This document shows positions 32,598 through 41,280 of a stretch of 64,000 nucleotides of DNA, in pieces. Each line of letters begins with the position of its first letter. The stretch's first letter is position 1. Below the pieces are notes generated by a model. That model saw nothing but the letters and a program-made list of their open reading frames with translations. It searched no databases and had not been told where the DNA came from. The translations under genes were made by a program, and so were the position numbers. Origin of the DNA: Actinopolyspora halophila DSM 43834 (GTDB lineage: Bacteria > Actinomycetota > Actinomycetes > Mycobacteriales > Pseudonocardiaceae); the NCBI RefSeq assembly GCF_000371785.1, contig NZ_AQUI01000002.1, forward strand, positions 3,823,276 to 3,887,275, in the 5' to 3' direction.

Positions 32598-33440
32598 TCA
32601 ATCGTGAATGAAGGACTCGATCAACCGCGCGGACTCGTGCGCCGTCAAAGCGACATTTTGCAGGTTCTCGGCTGCCGATGAATACCCACGCATCCGAGTC
32701 GGATCATGGACGTAAACGGCGTCGTCCTGGAGCTCGACGTAGCCGACCGGGTGCGCGCACTCGAACCCGAGCACGGCGAAGGCACCGGTGAACCCGCTGT
32801 GAATGCCGTCTTCGGGACGCAGCACACGGATGTCCACATGACCCAACCTTCCCAGGTCGAGCAAGTGACGGTACTGCTCCCGCAGCACGGCTGGGGCGCC
32901 CACATCCAGACGCAGAGCGGCTTCACCGATGACAGCGGTGAGCCTCAGCGGGACTTCCTCCGTCAACAGGGTCGCACGAGCACGGCGAAAGGCGACGAAG
33001 CTGTCCACGTGATCGGCACGCACCCTCGGAGTAGCTTCCGTCACCACTCGCGCGTAGGCCTCGGTTTGCAGCAGACCAGGCACGAAGATGGGCTCGTACA
33101 GAAACTCGTGCGAAGCCCGCCCTTCGAGCCCGGCGAACAGCTGAAACCACGGTGCGATCACATCGGACCACGGCGTCCACCAGGCTTTCCCCTCCTCGCA
33201 CGCGGCCAACCTCTCCAGCCTCTTCGCATCCGTTTCCGGCGCTCCGTAAAGCGCGAGCAGCGCGGCCACCTCTGATGCTTGTGGACGGTTACGCCCACTT
33301 TCCACGTGGTTGATCTTGCCGTTGGTGCAGCCGATCTCCCGCGCGGCCGAAGAGGCTGGCAACCCCGCAGACTCCCGATAGTGCCGCAGCTCCGCCCCGA
33401 GCAACCACCGCTGCGCCGCCGGATCATCCCACTGCACCAC
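32598..33440 (-). CDS. XRE-family regulator with DUF5753 domain (WhiJ-type)
   Basis: 280 residues. The HTH lies at about residues 12-65 (LGAELRHYRESAGLPASSAA, REIGCTNGKINHVESGRN) and the DUF5753 domain at about 95-275 (YEPIFVPGLLQTEAYARVV, then RQ/RAT and the C-terminal VGYVELQDDAVYV). Such regulators pair with DUF397 proteins and affect development and antibiotic production in Streptomyces. It is divergent from the small gene at 33580 and leads the DUF397/DUF3558 series. Confidence 0.92.
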   Translation of the reverse strand: MVQWDDPAAQRWLLGAELRHYRESAGLPASSAAREIGCTNGKINHVESGRNRPQASEVAALLALYGAPETDAKRLERLAACEEGKAWWTPWSDVIAPWFQLFAGLEGRASHEFLYEPIFVPGLLQTEAYARVVTEATPRVRADHVDSFVAFRRARATLLTEEVPLRLTAVIGEAALRLDVGAPAVLREQYRHLLDLGRLGHVDIRVLRPEDGIHSGFTGAFAVLGFECAHPVGYVELQDDAVYVHDPTRMRGYSSAAENLQNVALTAHESARLIESFIHD

Positions 33441-33546
33441 GATTCGCCTCCTAGCTCCACGACACGAACAGTGTGCCTGCGAGCGCGAAGAGCACTCCCA
33501 CCCGATCGAAGTATCGACGACAGTAAATTCCTACGTTGAAAATGAC

Positions 33547-33562
33547 AGTGATCGCAGTCACT
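33547..33562. promoter_or_regulatory. Possible operator: inverted repeat AGTGA-N6-TCACT
   Basis: Five-base arms (33547-33551, 33558-33562) in an AT-richer part of the region between the divergent XRE gene and the small gene at 33580, just before its ribosome-binding site. It could be bound by the XRE regulator. Inference from position and symmetry. Confidence 0.4.
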
Positions 33563-33579
33563 AAACCGAGGAGGTAATC

Positions 33580-33879
33580 ATGAACGAGTCCAACGCTTTC
33601 CCCCACTTCCACTATCCCAAGCTGCCGCCGCTGGGCACCCGCGCGGAGTTCATGGGCCAATTGCAGGGCGTGGTCACCGAGAACGCCCCCGGACTGTTCG
33701 CCCTGTGCGAGGAGATCGGCGACCGCCACGACGCCGTCATCCACTACTGGGGCATGGCCCACGAGGACCGCACCGACCTCATCGGCACCGAGGGCACCCT
33801 GCACCTCGGCTTCCGCGACGCGGCCACCGCACGCCAGCGCCTGGCCTGCCGCCGCACCCTCCACCTCGTGTGGGCCTGA
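33580..33879 (+). CDS. Hypothetical protein divergent from XRE regulator
   Basis: 99 residues with a strong GAGGAGG five bases before the ATG. A Pro/His-rich N-terminus (FPHFHYPKLPPLG) precedes a helical part (EFMGQLQGVVTENAPGLFAL) and a region with His, Tyr and Trp (DAVIHYWGMAHEDRTD). I do not recognise a family. The AT-rich promoter region and divergence from the XRE-DUF397 genes suggest it is their regulated target. Confidence 0.7.
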   Translation: MNESNAFPHFHYPKLPPLGTRAEFMGQLQGVVTENAPGLFALCEEIGDRHDAVIHYWGMAHEDRTDLIGTEGTLHLGFRDAATARQRLACRRTLHLVWA

Positions 33880-33904
33880 CCCGAAACCCACCGCACGACG
33901 CAGA

Positions 33905-33936
33905 ACCGCCCGGCGCGCAACGGCACGCCGGGCGGT
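33905..33936. terminator. Bidirectional terminator-like hairpin
   Basis: Arms ACCGCCCGGCG (33905-33915) and CGCCGGGCGGT (33926-33936) between convergent genes. A short A-run follows on the + side. Confidence 0.7.
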
Positions 33937-33976
33937 CAAAACCCACGAAGGTCCGAAAAAGGCCGCAGCCCGGAAG

Positions 33977-35452
33977 CTACGCGGCGCCGACGCTCCGCGC
34001 GGTCTCCCGTGCCCCGCTCCTGGCCAGCTCGTCGTAGTGCTGCTCGACCGGACCCAGGAACCGCCGGTCGTCCAACAGCGCCTCGTCGACCCCCGCCGCG
34101 AGCAGCGCGGGCCGCACGACCCCACTGCCCGTGCTGCCCCCGGCGCTGTCCCGGATCCGCTCGGCGGCGGGCTCGCGCACCTCCAACGGCTCCCCGCCGT
34201 CGGTCCGCCGCACGAGCACGCAGCGCAGCCAGGCCGCGATCGCCAACGCCGCCGCGCTCGGAACGACCGACTCCCGCAGCGCGTCCTCCACGGTTCCGAG
34301 CAGCCGCGGCCCGATCTTGAGCGACCCGTCCGAGGCGACCTGCTGGGTGGTGTGCGCCAGCGCCGGGTTCCGGAAGCGGCGCAGCACCGTGTCCACGTAG
34401 CTGCCGTGCTCGAAATCGGCGATCTCGGGCAACGTGGGAGCGACCTCGTCCTCGGCCAGCCTCCTGGCGACCGCCTCGAACTCCGCGACCGACATCGTCT
34501 CGGCGATGGTCCCGACACCGGCCAGCGCGCCCAGGTAGGCCAGCAGCGAGTGACACGCGTTGAGCGTGCGCAGCTTGGTCATCTCGTACGGCCGGACGTC
34601 GTCGACCAGCAGGGCGCCTGCCTGTTCCCAGGCGGGCCGGGCCGCGGGGAAGTCGTCCTCGATCACCCACTGGATGAACGGCTCGGCGACCACGGCCGCC
34701 TCGTCGCGCGCACCCAGCTCGGCCTCCACCCCGGCGAGGTCCTCCTCCGTCGTGGCGGGCACGATGCGGTCGACCATCGTCGCGGGAAAGGTGACGTGCC
34801 GCTCGATCCACTCGGCCAGCTCGGCGCCGTCCGGCAGCAGCGCGCAGAAGTCGCGAACCGCCGCACGCAGCACCGGGCCGTTCTCGTCGAGGTTGTCGCA
34901 GCTGACCACGGCCAGCGGTCCAGCTCCCGCCGCGCGGCGGGCACGGATCCCGGTGACGAGCCTTCCCACCACTGTGGATGGAACCTGCCCCGCGGCGTCG
35001 GCCAGGACACCGGGGTCGGCGGTGTCCAGCCGCCGCGTTCCCGGCAGGAGCCGGTAGGCGTGCTCGGTGACCGTCAGCGTCACGACCGTCACCGCGGGAT
35101 CGGCGATGCGCTCCAGCACGGCCTCCGTCTCCGACGGGCCGTCCAGCACCTCGCGGACGGAACGCACCACCCGGTACGTCGTCCCCGCCTCGTCCCTGGT
35201 GACCACAGTGTAGAGGCCGTCCTGGCCGTGCAGCCGGTCGCGCACGGCGGGACCGCGCTGGGTGACGGCGCTGATCGCCCACCCGGTCTCCCCGGTGGCC
35301 AGCATCGCGTCCTCGGTGTAGACGGCCTGGTGCGCCCGGTGGAAGTTGCCCGCTCCGAAGTGGACGATGCCGACGGTGAGCTCGTCCGGGTCGATCCCGT
35401 CCGGGGACCGCCGGGAAACGTCGGTGAGGTTCTGCAGGTTCAACCGGCGCAT
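33977..35452 (-). CDS. Mannitol dehydrogenase-family oxidoreductase (fructuronate reductase-like)
   Basis: 491 residues of the polyol-specific long-chain dehydrogenase family: VGIVHFGAGNFHRAHQAVY at the N-terminal Rossmann, VVSCDNLDENGPV, and the catalytic-domain motif MTKLRTLNACHSLLAYLG containing the active-site Lys. Family members include D-mannonate oxidoreductase (UxuB) and mannitol dehydrogenase. Neighbouring ManD and KDG kinase genes favour interconversion of D-fructuronate and D-mannonate. Start ATG 35452 overlaps the kinase 3' end by 13 bases. Confidence 0.87.
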   Translation of the reverse strand: MRRLNLQNLTDVSRRSPDGIDPDELTVGIVHFGAGNFHRAHQAVYTEDAMLATGETGWAISAVTQRGPAVRDRLHGQDGLYTVVTRDEAGTTYRVVRSVREVLDGPSETEAVLERIADPAVTVVTLTVTEHAYRLLPGTRRLDTADPGVLADAAGQVPSTVVGRLVTGIRARRAAGAGPLAVVSCDNLDENGPVLRAAVRDFCALLPDGAELAEWIERHVTFPATMVDRIVPATTEEDLAGVEAELGARDEAAVVAEPFIQWVIEDDFPAARPAWEQAGALLVDDVRPYEMTKLRTLNACHSLLAYLGALAGVGTIAETMSVAEFEAVARRLAEDEVAPTLPEIADFEHGSYVDTVLRRFRNPALAHTTQQVASDGSLKIGPRLLGTVEDALRESVVPSAAALAIAAWLRCVLVRRTDGGEPLEVREPAAERIRDSAGGSTGSGVVRPALLAAGVDEALLDDRRFLGPVEQHYDELARSGARETARSVGAA

Positions 35453-36393
35453 GACACGCTCCCGGAACTCGTAGCCAGGTGCTCGCGGGTGCTCCCGATC
35501 GCCGGGATCCCGCCGGTACCGCCACGTCCCCCGACCGACAGCGACGCGGCGGCCGTGGCCAACCCGACCGCCACGGGGAGCTCGTCCCCGAGGGCCAGTC
35601 GAGCGGTCACGGTACCGGCGAAGACGTCCCCGGCACCCGTCTGATCCACCACGCTCGTCGCGGGCACGGGCGGAAGGCTCCACGAACCGTCCCGCGAGCC
35701 CTCCTCGACCAGCACCCCGTCGGCGCCGCGGGTGACGGCCACCGCCTCGGTACCGAGCGAACGGAGCTCGCGTGCCGCCTCCTCCGGGGTGTCGCACCCG
35801 AGCAGCGCGGAGGTCTCGCCCGGATGCGACGGAGTGACCAGCCTCGCCCCCTCCGCCACGGCGCGCAGCGTGGCGGCGGCCTCGTCCGAGCCGACCAGCG
35901 CGGGTCGGTGGTTCGGGTCGTAGACGAACTCGTTGGCGGACTCCTTGGCCGCCAGCACCGCCGCCCGGGCGGTGTCCGACAGCGCGGCGGTGATACCGCT
36001 GGTGAGCACGCAGCGCGCGCGTTCGCCGAGCCGCGCCCGCCGAACGTCGTCCGGGCTCAACCCGCTGGCGGCGCTGCCGCGCCTCATGTAGGCGAACCCC
36101 CGCGTTCCCCCGGGGTCGGCTCGCATCAGGTAGCAGCCGTTGTGGCCCCCGGTCCTGTCGACCAGTCCGGTGTCCACGCCGAGCTCCTCGATCCGCGCGA
36201 CGATCCCCTCGCCGACCTCGTCGTCGCCGATCCTGGTCAGCAGGCCGACGCGCGCCCCGGCCGCAGCCGCGGCCGCAGCCGCGTTGAGCGCGTCGCCGGA
36301 GCAGCCCAACCGCGCCTCGACGCCGTCCCGGAACACCGCGGACGTGCCGACCTCGAGCAGCACCTCGCCGAGGACGATGACGTCGTAGTCCAT
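35440..36393 (-). CDS. PfkB-family sugar kinase, probable 2-keto-3-deoxygluconate kinase
   Basis: 317 residues of the ribokinase/PfkB fold: a GCSGDALNAAAAAAAAGARV segment near residue 30, and the C-terminal signature DQTGAGDVFAGTVTARLAL with the catalytic Asp. By context it phosphorylates 2-keto-3-deoxygluconate to KDPG. The operon then hands over to a KDPG aldolase, which is not encoded here. Confidence 0.87.
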   Translation of the reverse strand: MDYDVIVLGEVLLEVGTSAVFRDGVEARLGCSGDALNAAAAAAAAGARVGLLTRIGDDEVGEGIVARIEELGVDTGLVDRTGGHNGCYLMRADPGGTRGFAYMRRGSAASGLSPDDVRRARLGERARCVLTSGITAALSDTARAAVLAAKESANEFVYDPNHRPALVGSDEAAATLRAVAEGARLVTPSHPGETSALLGCDTPEEAARELRSLGTEAVAVTRGADGVLVEEGSRDGSWSLPPVPATSVVDQTGAGDVFAGTVTARLALGDELPVAVGLATAAASLSVGGRGGTGGIPAIGSTREHLATSSGSVSCAG

Positions 36394-36398
36394 TGTGG

Positions 36399-37607
36399 TC
36401 ACCAATCGTGCATCGATCCGTCGTGCAGCCGCGCCACGGGCAGGTAGGCGGGCTCGTACGGGTGGGAGTCCGCGGCGTTCTCGTCGATGTCGACGCCGAG
36501 CCCCGGCTCCTCGCTCGGGTACAGGTGCCCGTCGGCGAAGCGGTAGCTGTGCGGGAAGACCTCGTCCGTCCGCTCCTCGTGCGGCATGTACTCCTGAACG
36601 CCGAAGTTCGGGATCGCGGTGTCGACGTGCAGCGCCGCGGCCAGGCACACCGGCGACAGGTCGGTCGCGCCGTGCGAACCGGAACGCACGCCGTAGAGCT
36701 CGGCCAACGACAGGATCCGGCGCAGGTGCGTGATCCCGCCCGCGTGCGTGACGCTGGTGCGGATGTAGTCGATCAACCTCTCGGAGATCAGCCGCTCGCA
36801 GTCGTGGATGGAGTTGAAGACCTCACCGGTCGCCAGCGGCGTGGTGCTGTGCTCGCGGATCCGGCGGAACGCCGTCTGGTCCTCCGCCGGAGTCGGGTCC
36901 TCCAGCCAGAACAGCCGGAAGGGCTCCAGCGACTTGGCGAGCCCGGCGGCCTCGTTCGGGCTCATCCGGTGGTGGGCGTCGTGCAGCAGGTGGAAGCCGT
37001 AACCGTGCTCGCGGCGTATCCGGTCGAACAGCTCGGGCACGTGGTTGAGGTAGGCGGGCGTCGACCACGGCGTCTCCTCCGGCAGCCCGGAGGAAGCCGG
37101 TTCGTAGCGCTCGCCGTCCGAACCGATGCCGTAGGTACCGGGCAGCCCCGGTATCGCGGTCTGCGCGCGCACCGCCCGGTATCCGCGTTCGAGGTAACGT
37201 CCGACCTCGTCCACGGTCTCCTCGATCGTGGAGCCCTGGGCGTGGCCGTAGACCATCACCCCGTCGCGGCTGCGCCCGCCGAGCAGCTGGTAGACGGGCA
37301 GTCCCGCCACCTTGCCCTTGATGTCCCACAGCGCGGTGTCGATCCCCGCGATCGCGGTCATCGTGACCGGCCCGCGCCGCCAGTAGGCCCCCTTGTAGAG
37401 GTACTGCCAGGTGTCCTCGATGCGGCTCGCCTCGCGGCCGATCAGCAGCGGGCAGACGTGCTCGGTGAGATAACCGACGACGGCCATCTCGCGCCCGTTG
37501 AGCGTGGCGTCGCCGACTCCGGTGACCCCGTCCTCGGTGGTGATCTTGACTGTGACGAAGTTGCGCCCCGGTGATGTGACGATCACCTTCGCGTCCACGA
37601 TCTTCAT
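36399..37607 (-). CDS. Mannonate dehydratase-type enolase superfamily protein (ManD/RspA)
   Basis: 402 residues, the usual ManD length. The N-terminal capping domain ([20 protein letters not shown]) is followed by a barrel with metal ligands in [28 protein letters not shown] and ATGEVFNS, and the subgroup-specific C-terminal [20 protein letters not shown]. It dehydrates D-mannonate (or D-gluconate in low-efficiency members) to 2-keto-3-deoxygluconate. Five bases separate it from the kinase gene. Confidence 0.93.
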   Translation of the reverse strand: MKIVDAKVIVTSPGRNFVTVKITTEDGVTGVGDATLNGREMAVVGYLTEHVCPLLIGREASRIEDTWQYLYKGAYWRRGPVTMTAIAGIDTALWDIKGKVAGLPVYQLLGGRSRDGVMVYGHAQGSTIEETVDEVGRYLERGYRAVRAQTAIPGLPGTYGIGSDGERYEPASSGLPEETPWSTPAYLNHVPELFDRIRREHGYGFHLLHDAHHRMSPNEAAGLAKSLEPFRLFWLEDPTPAEDQTAFRRIREHSTTPLATGEVFNSIHDCERLISERLIDYIRTSVTHAGGITHLRRILSLAELYGVRSGSHGATDLSPVCLAAALHVDTAIPNFGVQEYMPHEERTDEVFPHSYRFADGHLYPSEEPGLGVDIDENAADSHPYEPAYLPVARLHDGSMHDW

Positions 37608-37609
37608 GC

Positions 37610-38629
37610 TCACCTTCCCGTGGTGCATTCGACGGTCGTTTTGACCCCGGTGCCGCTGCTCGCCCGGTCGAGGGCCTCGGCAGCGCGTTCCAGGGGGTAG
37701 GTCGCCGTGCCGAGCGCGACGAGGTCCACGGATCCGTCCTCGACCAGCCGGATCGCCTCGGGGAAGCCGCCCGCGTACCGGAACGCGCCCACGAGGTCGA
37801 TCTCGTAGCGCTGCACCGGAGCCAGGCGCGCCCGCACCGCCTCGTCGGGAACGGTGCCGACCAGCCCCAACCGACCTCCGGGGACGGTCGCCGCCACACC
37901 GGTGTCCAGTGCGGACACCGCCCCGGAGCACTCCAGCGCGCGTTCCACGCGGAGCCCGTCGAGCTCGTCCGGGCGGAAGGCGCGTTCGACGCCGACCGCG
38001 CGGGCGGTCTCCAGGCGCGATTCGTCCACATCGGACAACGTCACCCGGCGGGCGCCCCAGGCGAGCGCGACCTGGGCCACCAGCAGGCCGACCGGCCCGG
38101 CCCCGGTGACCAGCACGGACTGGCCGGGGGCGAAGCCGGTGCGGCGCAGCGCGTGCACCGCGACGGCCAGCGGTTCGAGCGACGGGACGGCCGCCGCGGG
38201 CAGCCCCTCGGGCGCCCGGTGCAGCTGTGCGGCGTCCACGGCGATGTACTCGGCCAGTCCACCGTCCTCGGGCGGCGATCCGAGGCAGTAGCCGTTCCCG
38301 CAGAGGTTGTAGCGTCCCGCCGTGCACAACGAGCAGTAACGGCAGGGCACCGCCGGTTCGACCACCACGGTCGCGTCCACGAGCTCGTCCGGGACCTCCG
38401 GGCCGACCTCGACGACCCTCCCGCCGATCTCGTGGCCGAGCACCGCGGGCGCGCGGAGCTCGTTGTTCCCGTTGCGCCCGTCCCGGTAGTAGTGCACGTC
38501 GGAACCGCACAGCCCCACGTGCCCGACCGCGAGCAACGCCTGACCGGCGGAGGCCCGCGGCACGGGGCGCTGTTCGACCCGCAGGTCCCCCGCACCGTGC
38601 AGCACGGCTGCGCTCATCGTCGCGCTCAT
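37610..38629 (-). CDS. Zinc-dependent MDR dehydrogenase (RspB / L-idonate-L-gulonate dehydrogenase type)
   Basis: 339 residues. Catalytic zinc residues lie in [10 protein letters not shown] and [14 protein letters not shown], structural zinc cysteines in [15 protein letters not shown], and the Rossmann motif in [19 protein letters not shown] is typical of sorbitol, idonate and RspB-like dehydrogenases. In RspA/RspB-type pathways the partner oxidises L-gulonate to D-fructuronate, which would feed the neighbouring reductase. The start ATG shares one base with the transporter stop (TGATG). Confidence 0.88.
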   Translation of the reverse strand: MSATMSAAVLHGAGDLRVEQRPVPRASAGQALLAVGHVGLCGSDVHYYRDGRNGNNELRAPAVLGHEIGGRVVEVGPEVPDELVDATVVVEPAVPCRYCSLCTAGRYNLCGNGYCLGSPPEDGGLAEYIAVDAAQLHRAPEGLPAAAVPSLEPLAVAVHALRRTGFAPGQSVLVTGAGPVGLLVAQVALAWGARRVTLSDVDESRLETARAVGVERAFRPDELDGLRVERALECSGAVSALDTGVAATVPGGRLGLVGTVPDEAVRARLAPVQRYEIDLVGAFRYAGGFPEAIRLVEDGSVDLVALGTATYPLERAAEALDRASSGTGVKTTVECTTGR

Positions 38630-40029
38630 CAGCTCGCACCTCCGAAAACGCCGATCGCCGTGTAGACGCCGAGCCCGACGATGAGCAGGCTGCTGACCGT
38701 CAGGGCCACCGAGAACCACCTGCCACCCCGCAGGCCCTCGTCCACCTCGTTCCTGCGCAGGTACCAGGTGGCCACGGTCACCGCGATCAGGAAGACCCCT
38801 CCGATGAAACCACCGGTCTGGACCATGAATACCGGGGAGCTGAAGTACAGGTAAGCGGCTCCCCAGGTGATCGGGAACACGACGGTGAACACGCGCATCC
38901 ACCACGTGCGGCGCGCGGTGTCGCGCCAGTCGAACCCGCCGCAGACGGAGACCGCGTTCGCGGCGACACGGGTCCAGCTCGGAAGGGCCGCCCACAGCGT
39001 GGAACCCAGCACCGCCACCGCGCCCAGCAGATAAGCCGTGCTCGCCCACTCGCCCAGCGTCGCGGTGTAGGTGTGGGACAGCGTGGTGATCATGTCGTTG
39101 CCCTCGGGCACCAGCCCGGCCGGATGCAGCACGGCCGCGCCCATGATGAAGAACGCCATCGTGCCGACCGTGTAGACGAGCCAGGACAGCAGGGCGTCCC
39201 GGTACATCACCCTGATCCAGCCCCTGGCGCGCTCGCGCCACTCGGGACTGCCGTCGTTGGGTCCCACCCAGCGGGCGTAGCCCTTCTCGATGCACCAGTA
39301 GGTGTAGTAGGTGATCTCGTCCGAGGTGACGCCGGTGAGCCCGAACATGGCGATCGCCGCGCCGACCGCACCACCGGGGATCGTGAAGCTCAGGCCGGTG
39401 CGCACTTCCGCGAGTCCGTAACCGACCTCGGTGAACGGCAGCCCGAAGGCGATCACGCAGGTGATCAGCACGAAGATCACCGTCAGTCCGACGGCACCGC
39501 GCTCGATCAGGGTGTACTTGTTGGAGTACAGCGACACGATCGCGGCGACGACCACCACGGTGGTCCAGATCGCCAGCGAGGTGAACTCCAGCGGGCCGGA
39601 TCCGACGGGCATCAGGATGCTCAGGGCCGCGGCCAGACCGCCGACGACCCCGCCGACCTGAAGCACCTTGACGACCGCCATCAGGATCCACAGCAGGCTG
39701 ATCCAGCCGAGGCCGCGGAAACGCGGCGGCACCTTGTTGTAGCCCTCCAGCGCGGTCTGCCCGGTGACGATCGACCAGCGTCCGAGCTCGACCTGCACCG
39801 CCACCTTGACCAGCGTGCTGAACACGACCAACCAGAGCAGCGCGAAGCCGGCCTCGGCTCCCAGCGCCGTCGTGGCGATCAGCTCCCCCGAGCCGACGAT
39901 GGAGGCGCTCAGGATCAGCCCCGGCCCCAGGAAGCGCAACGATCCACGCCAACCCGCTGGTGGTTCCTTCACTTCATCGGCGGTCAGCACGTAGGGATCC
40001 CGTGCCGACGTGGACGTCTCGGTAGTCAT
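38629..40029 (-). CDS. NRAMP-related membrane transporter lacking canonical metal-site motifs
   Basis: 466 residues with about eleven hydrophobic helices and the overall NRAMP pattern ([20 protein letters not shown] at helix 1). The metal-coordinating DPGN of helix 1 is replaced by GSGE, and the helix 6 MPHN region reads [13 protein letters not shown]. Metal transport is therefore doubtful. As first gene of a sugar-acid operon it may carry the sugar acid itself. The start ATG lies about 30 bases downstream of an AT-rich promoter/operator. Confidence 0.82.
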   Translation of the reverse strand: MTTETSTSARDPYVLTADEVKEPPAGWRGSLRFLGPGLILSASIVGSGELIATTALGAEAGFALLWLVVFSTLVKVAVQVELGRWSIVTGQTALEGYNKVPPRFRGLGWISLLWILMAVVKVLQVGGVVGGLAAALSILMPVGSGPLEFTSLAIWTTVVVVAAIVSLYSNKYTLIERGAVGLTVIFVLITCVIAFGLPFTEVGYGLAEVRTGLSFTIPGGAVGAAIAMFGLTGVTSDEITYYTYWCIEKGYARWVGPNDGSPEWRERARGWIRVMYRDALLSWLVYTVGTMAFFIMGAAVLHPAGLVPEGNDMITTLSHTYTATLGEWASTAYLLGAVAVLGSTLWAALPSWTRVAANAVSVCGGFDWRDTARRTWWMRVFTVVFPITWGAAYLYFSSPVFMVQTGGFIGGVFLIAVTVATWYLRRNEVDEGLRGGRWFSVALTVSSLLIVGLGVYTAIGVFGGAS

Positions 40030-40055
40030 TGGAACTCCGGCGAGGCGGCAATATG

Positions 40056-40067
40056 CTAGTATATTAG
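40056..40067. promoter_or_regulatory. Probable GntR/FCD operator overlapping operon -10
   Basis: The near-palindrome CTAGTATATTAG is embedded in a 20-bp AT-rich island between the divergent transporter operon and the GntR gene. On the minus strand TATACT (40058-40063) would serve as -10 of the operon, so regulator binding here would block it. Confidence 0.6.
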
Positions 40068-40104
40068 TAGAACCACACTAGCGTTTCGTCAATAGGATGC
40101 ACCG

Positions 40105-40821
40105 GTGATGCGCTCACGAAGCAACAGCACGAGGACCTCACGCGACCTGGCCACGGCCGAGGTGCGGCGCCGCATCCTCGATCTGACTCTCGAACCGGGT
40201 AGTGGTATCGCGGAGAACGAGCTGGCCGCCGAACTGAGCGTGAGCCGCACACCCGTCCGCGAGGCGCTCATCCTGCTCTCCAACGACGGCCTGGTGGAAA
40301 TCTACCCCCAAGTGGGCACCTTCGTCTCCCGGATCGACCCGACAGCGGTGGCCGACGCGCAGTTCATCCGCGAAGCGCTGGAACTGGCCTCCTTCCGCGA
40401 ACTGACCCGGACCATCGAACGGCCCCAGTTGCACAAGCTCCGGGACAACCTCGAACAGCAGCAGCTGGCCGTGAACGCGCGGGACGTCGACCGGTTCTTC
40501 GAGCTGGACGAGACGCTGCACGCCACGATGCTGCGGCTGGCCGATCACGAGGCCGCCTGGGACGTGGTCAGCTCGGCCAAGGCGCACCTCGACCGAGCTC
40601 GTCGGGCGTGCCTGCCCATCGCCGACACCCTGGAGCGGATGCTGGAGCAACACACGGAGATCGTCGACCGCCTCGAATCCGGACCCCCTGAAGCAGCGGA
40701 AGAGGCGCTGCGCTCGCACCTTCGCGAGGTCTTCCACGACATCGACGCGGTCAAGGCGCGAGCACCCGAGTACTTCACCAACGGACCCACCCGCCCCGTG
40801 CGCAAGGCCTACCTCGCTTAG
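40105..40821 (+). CDS. GntR-family transcriptional regulator, FCD (FadR) subgroup
   Basis: 238 residues. The winged helix at about residues 15-75 (AEVRRRILDLTLEPGSGIAE, AELSVSRTPVREALILLSND) is followed by an all-helical FCD ligand-binding domain with metal-type His/Asp positions (ELDETLHATMLRLAD, SHLREVFHDID). It is divergent from the sugar-acid operon and most likely its repressor, with a pathway intermediate as ligand. TAGGAT ends six bases before the GTG start (leaderless). Confidence 0.92.
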   Translation: MMRSRSNSTRTSRDLATAEVRRRILDLTLEPGSGIAENELAAELSVSRTPVREALILLSNDGLVEIYPQVGTFVSRIDPTAVADAQFIREALELASFRELTRTIERPQLHKLRDNLEQQQLAVNARDVDRFFELDETLHATMLRLADHEAAWDVVSSAKAHLDRARRACLPIADTLERMLEQHTEIVDRLESGPPEAAEEALRSHLREVFHDIDAVKARAPEYFTNGPTRPVRKAYLA

Positions 40822-40828
40822 GGCTGGA

Positions 40829-41242
40829 GGGTCGGCTGCTCTTTCTGCGTGGTGGTGCGGGTGGCGGAACCTCTCGCGGGCTCTCGCTCCGGCGAGGCCC
40901 GACATCGAGTAGCCACACGCCACGTCGGGCCTTCCTCGCGAGAGCACCACGAGAGAACCCGCGGTCGGTCGGGTTGCGCAGGCTCGTAAGCGCTCGCGTC
41001 GAGCGGAGTCTTCTCGCTGGAAGTTCCTGTCCGGGAGTTCGGCGCTGACCGCGCCGAAGGAGAACTCCGCGCACTTTCAGTGAAAGACCTCGGTCAACGC
41101 AGGTGCTTCAGCCCAATCAGGACGAGAAGCTCCGGTGCGTGAGTCGGATGCATCGCGAGACGGGGAGGGCACGTGACGTAGGCCGCTGCTCGAGGTGCCC
41201 TCCAACGCCGGCGAGGCGCCGACTCACGTGACGGCTACCCGA
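40829..41242 (+). repeat. Dispersed intergenic repeat, copy C
   Basis: The longest copy. In order it holds the GGCGGAACCTCTCGCGGG block, an imperfect hairpin around AGGCCCGAC/GTCGGGCCT, CTCGCGAGAGCACCACGAGA, the TTCGGCGC/GCGCCGAA hairpin near 41038-41058, GAGAAGCTCCGGTGCGTGAG, and the terminal block with GGCGCCGACTCACGTGACGG. It lies between the 3' ends of the GntR gene and the convergent oxidoreductase gene and has no coding frame of its own. Confidence 0.87.
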
Positions 41243-41280
41243 CCAGGCGCACGAAGCTCCGCCGAGGGCTACGCTGCGGA

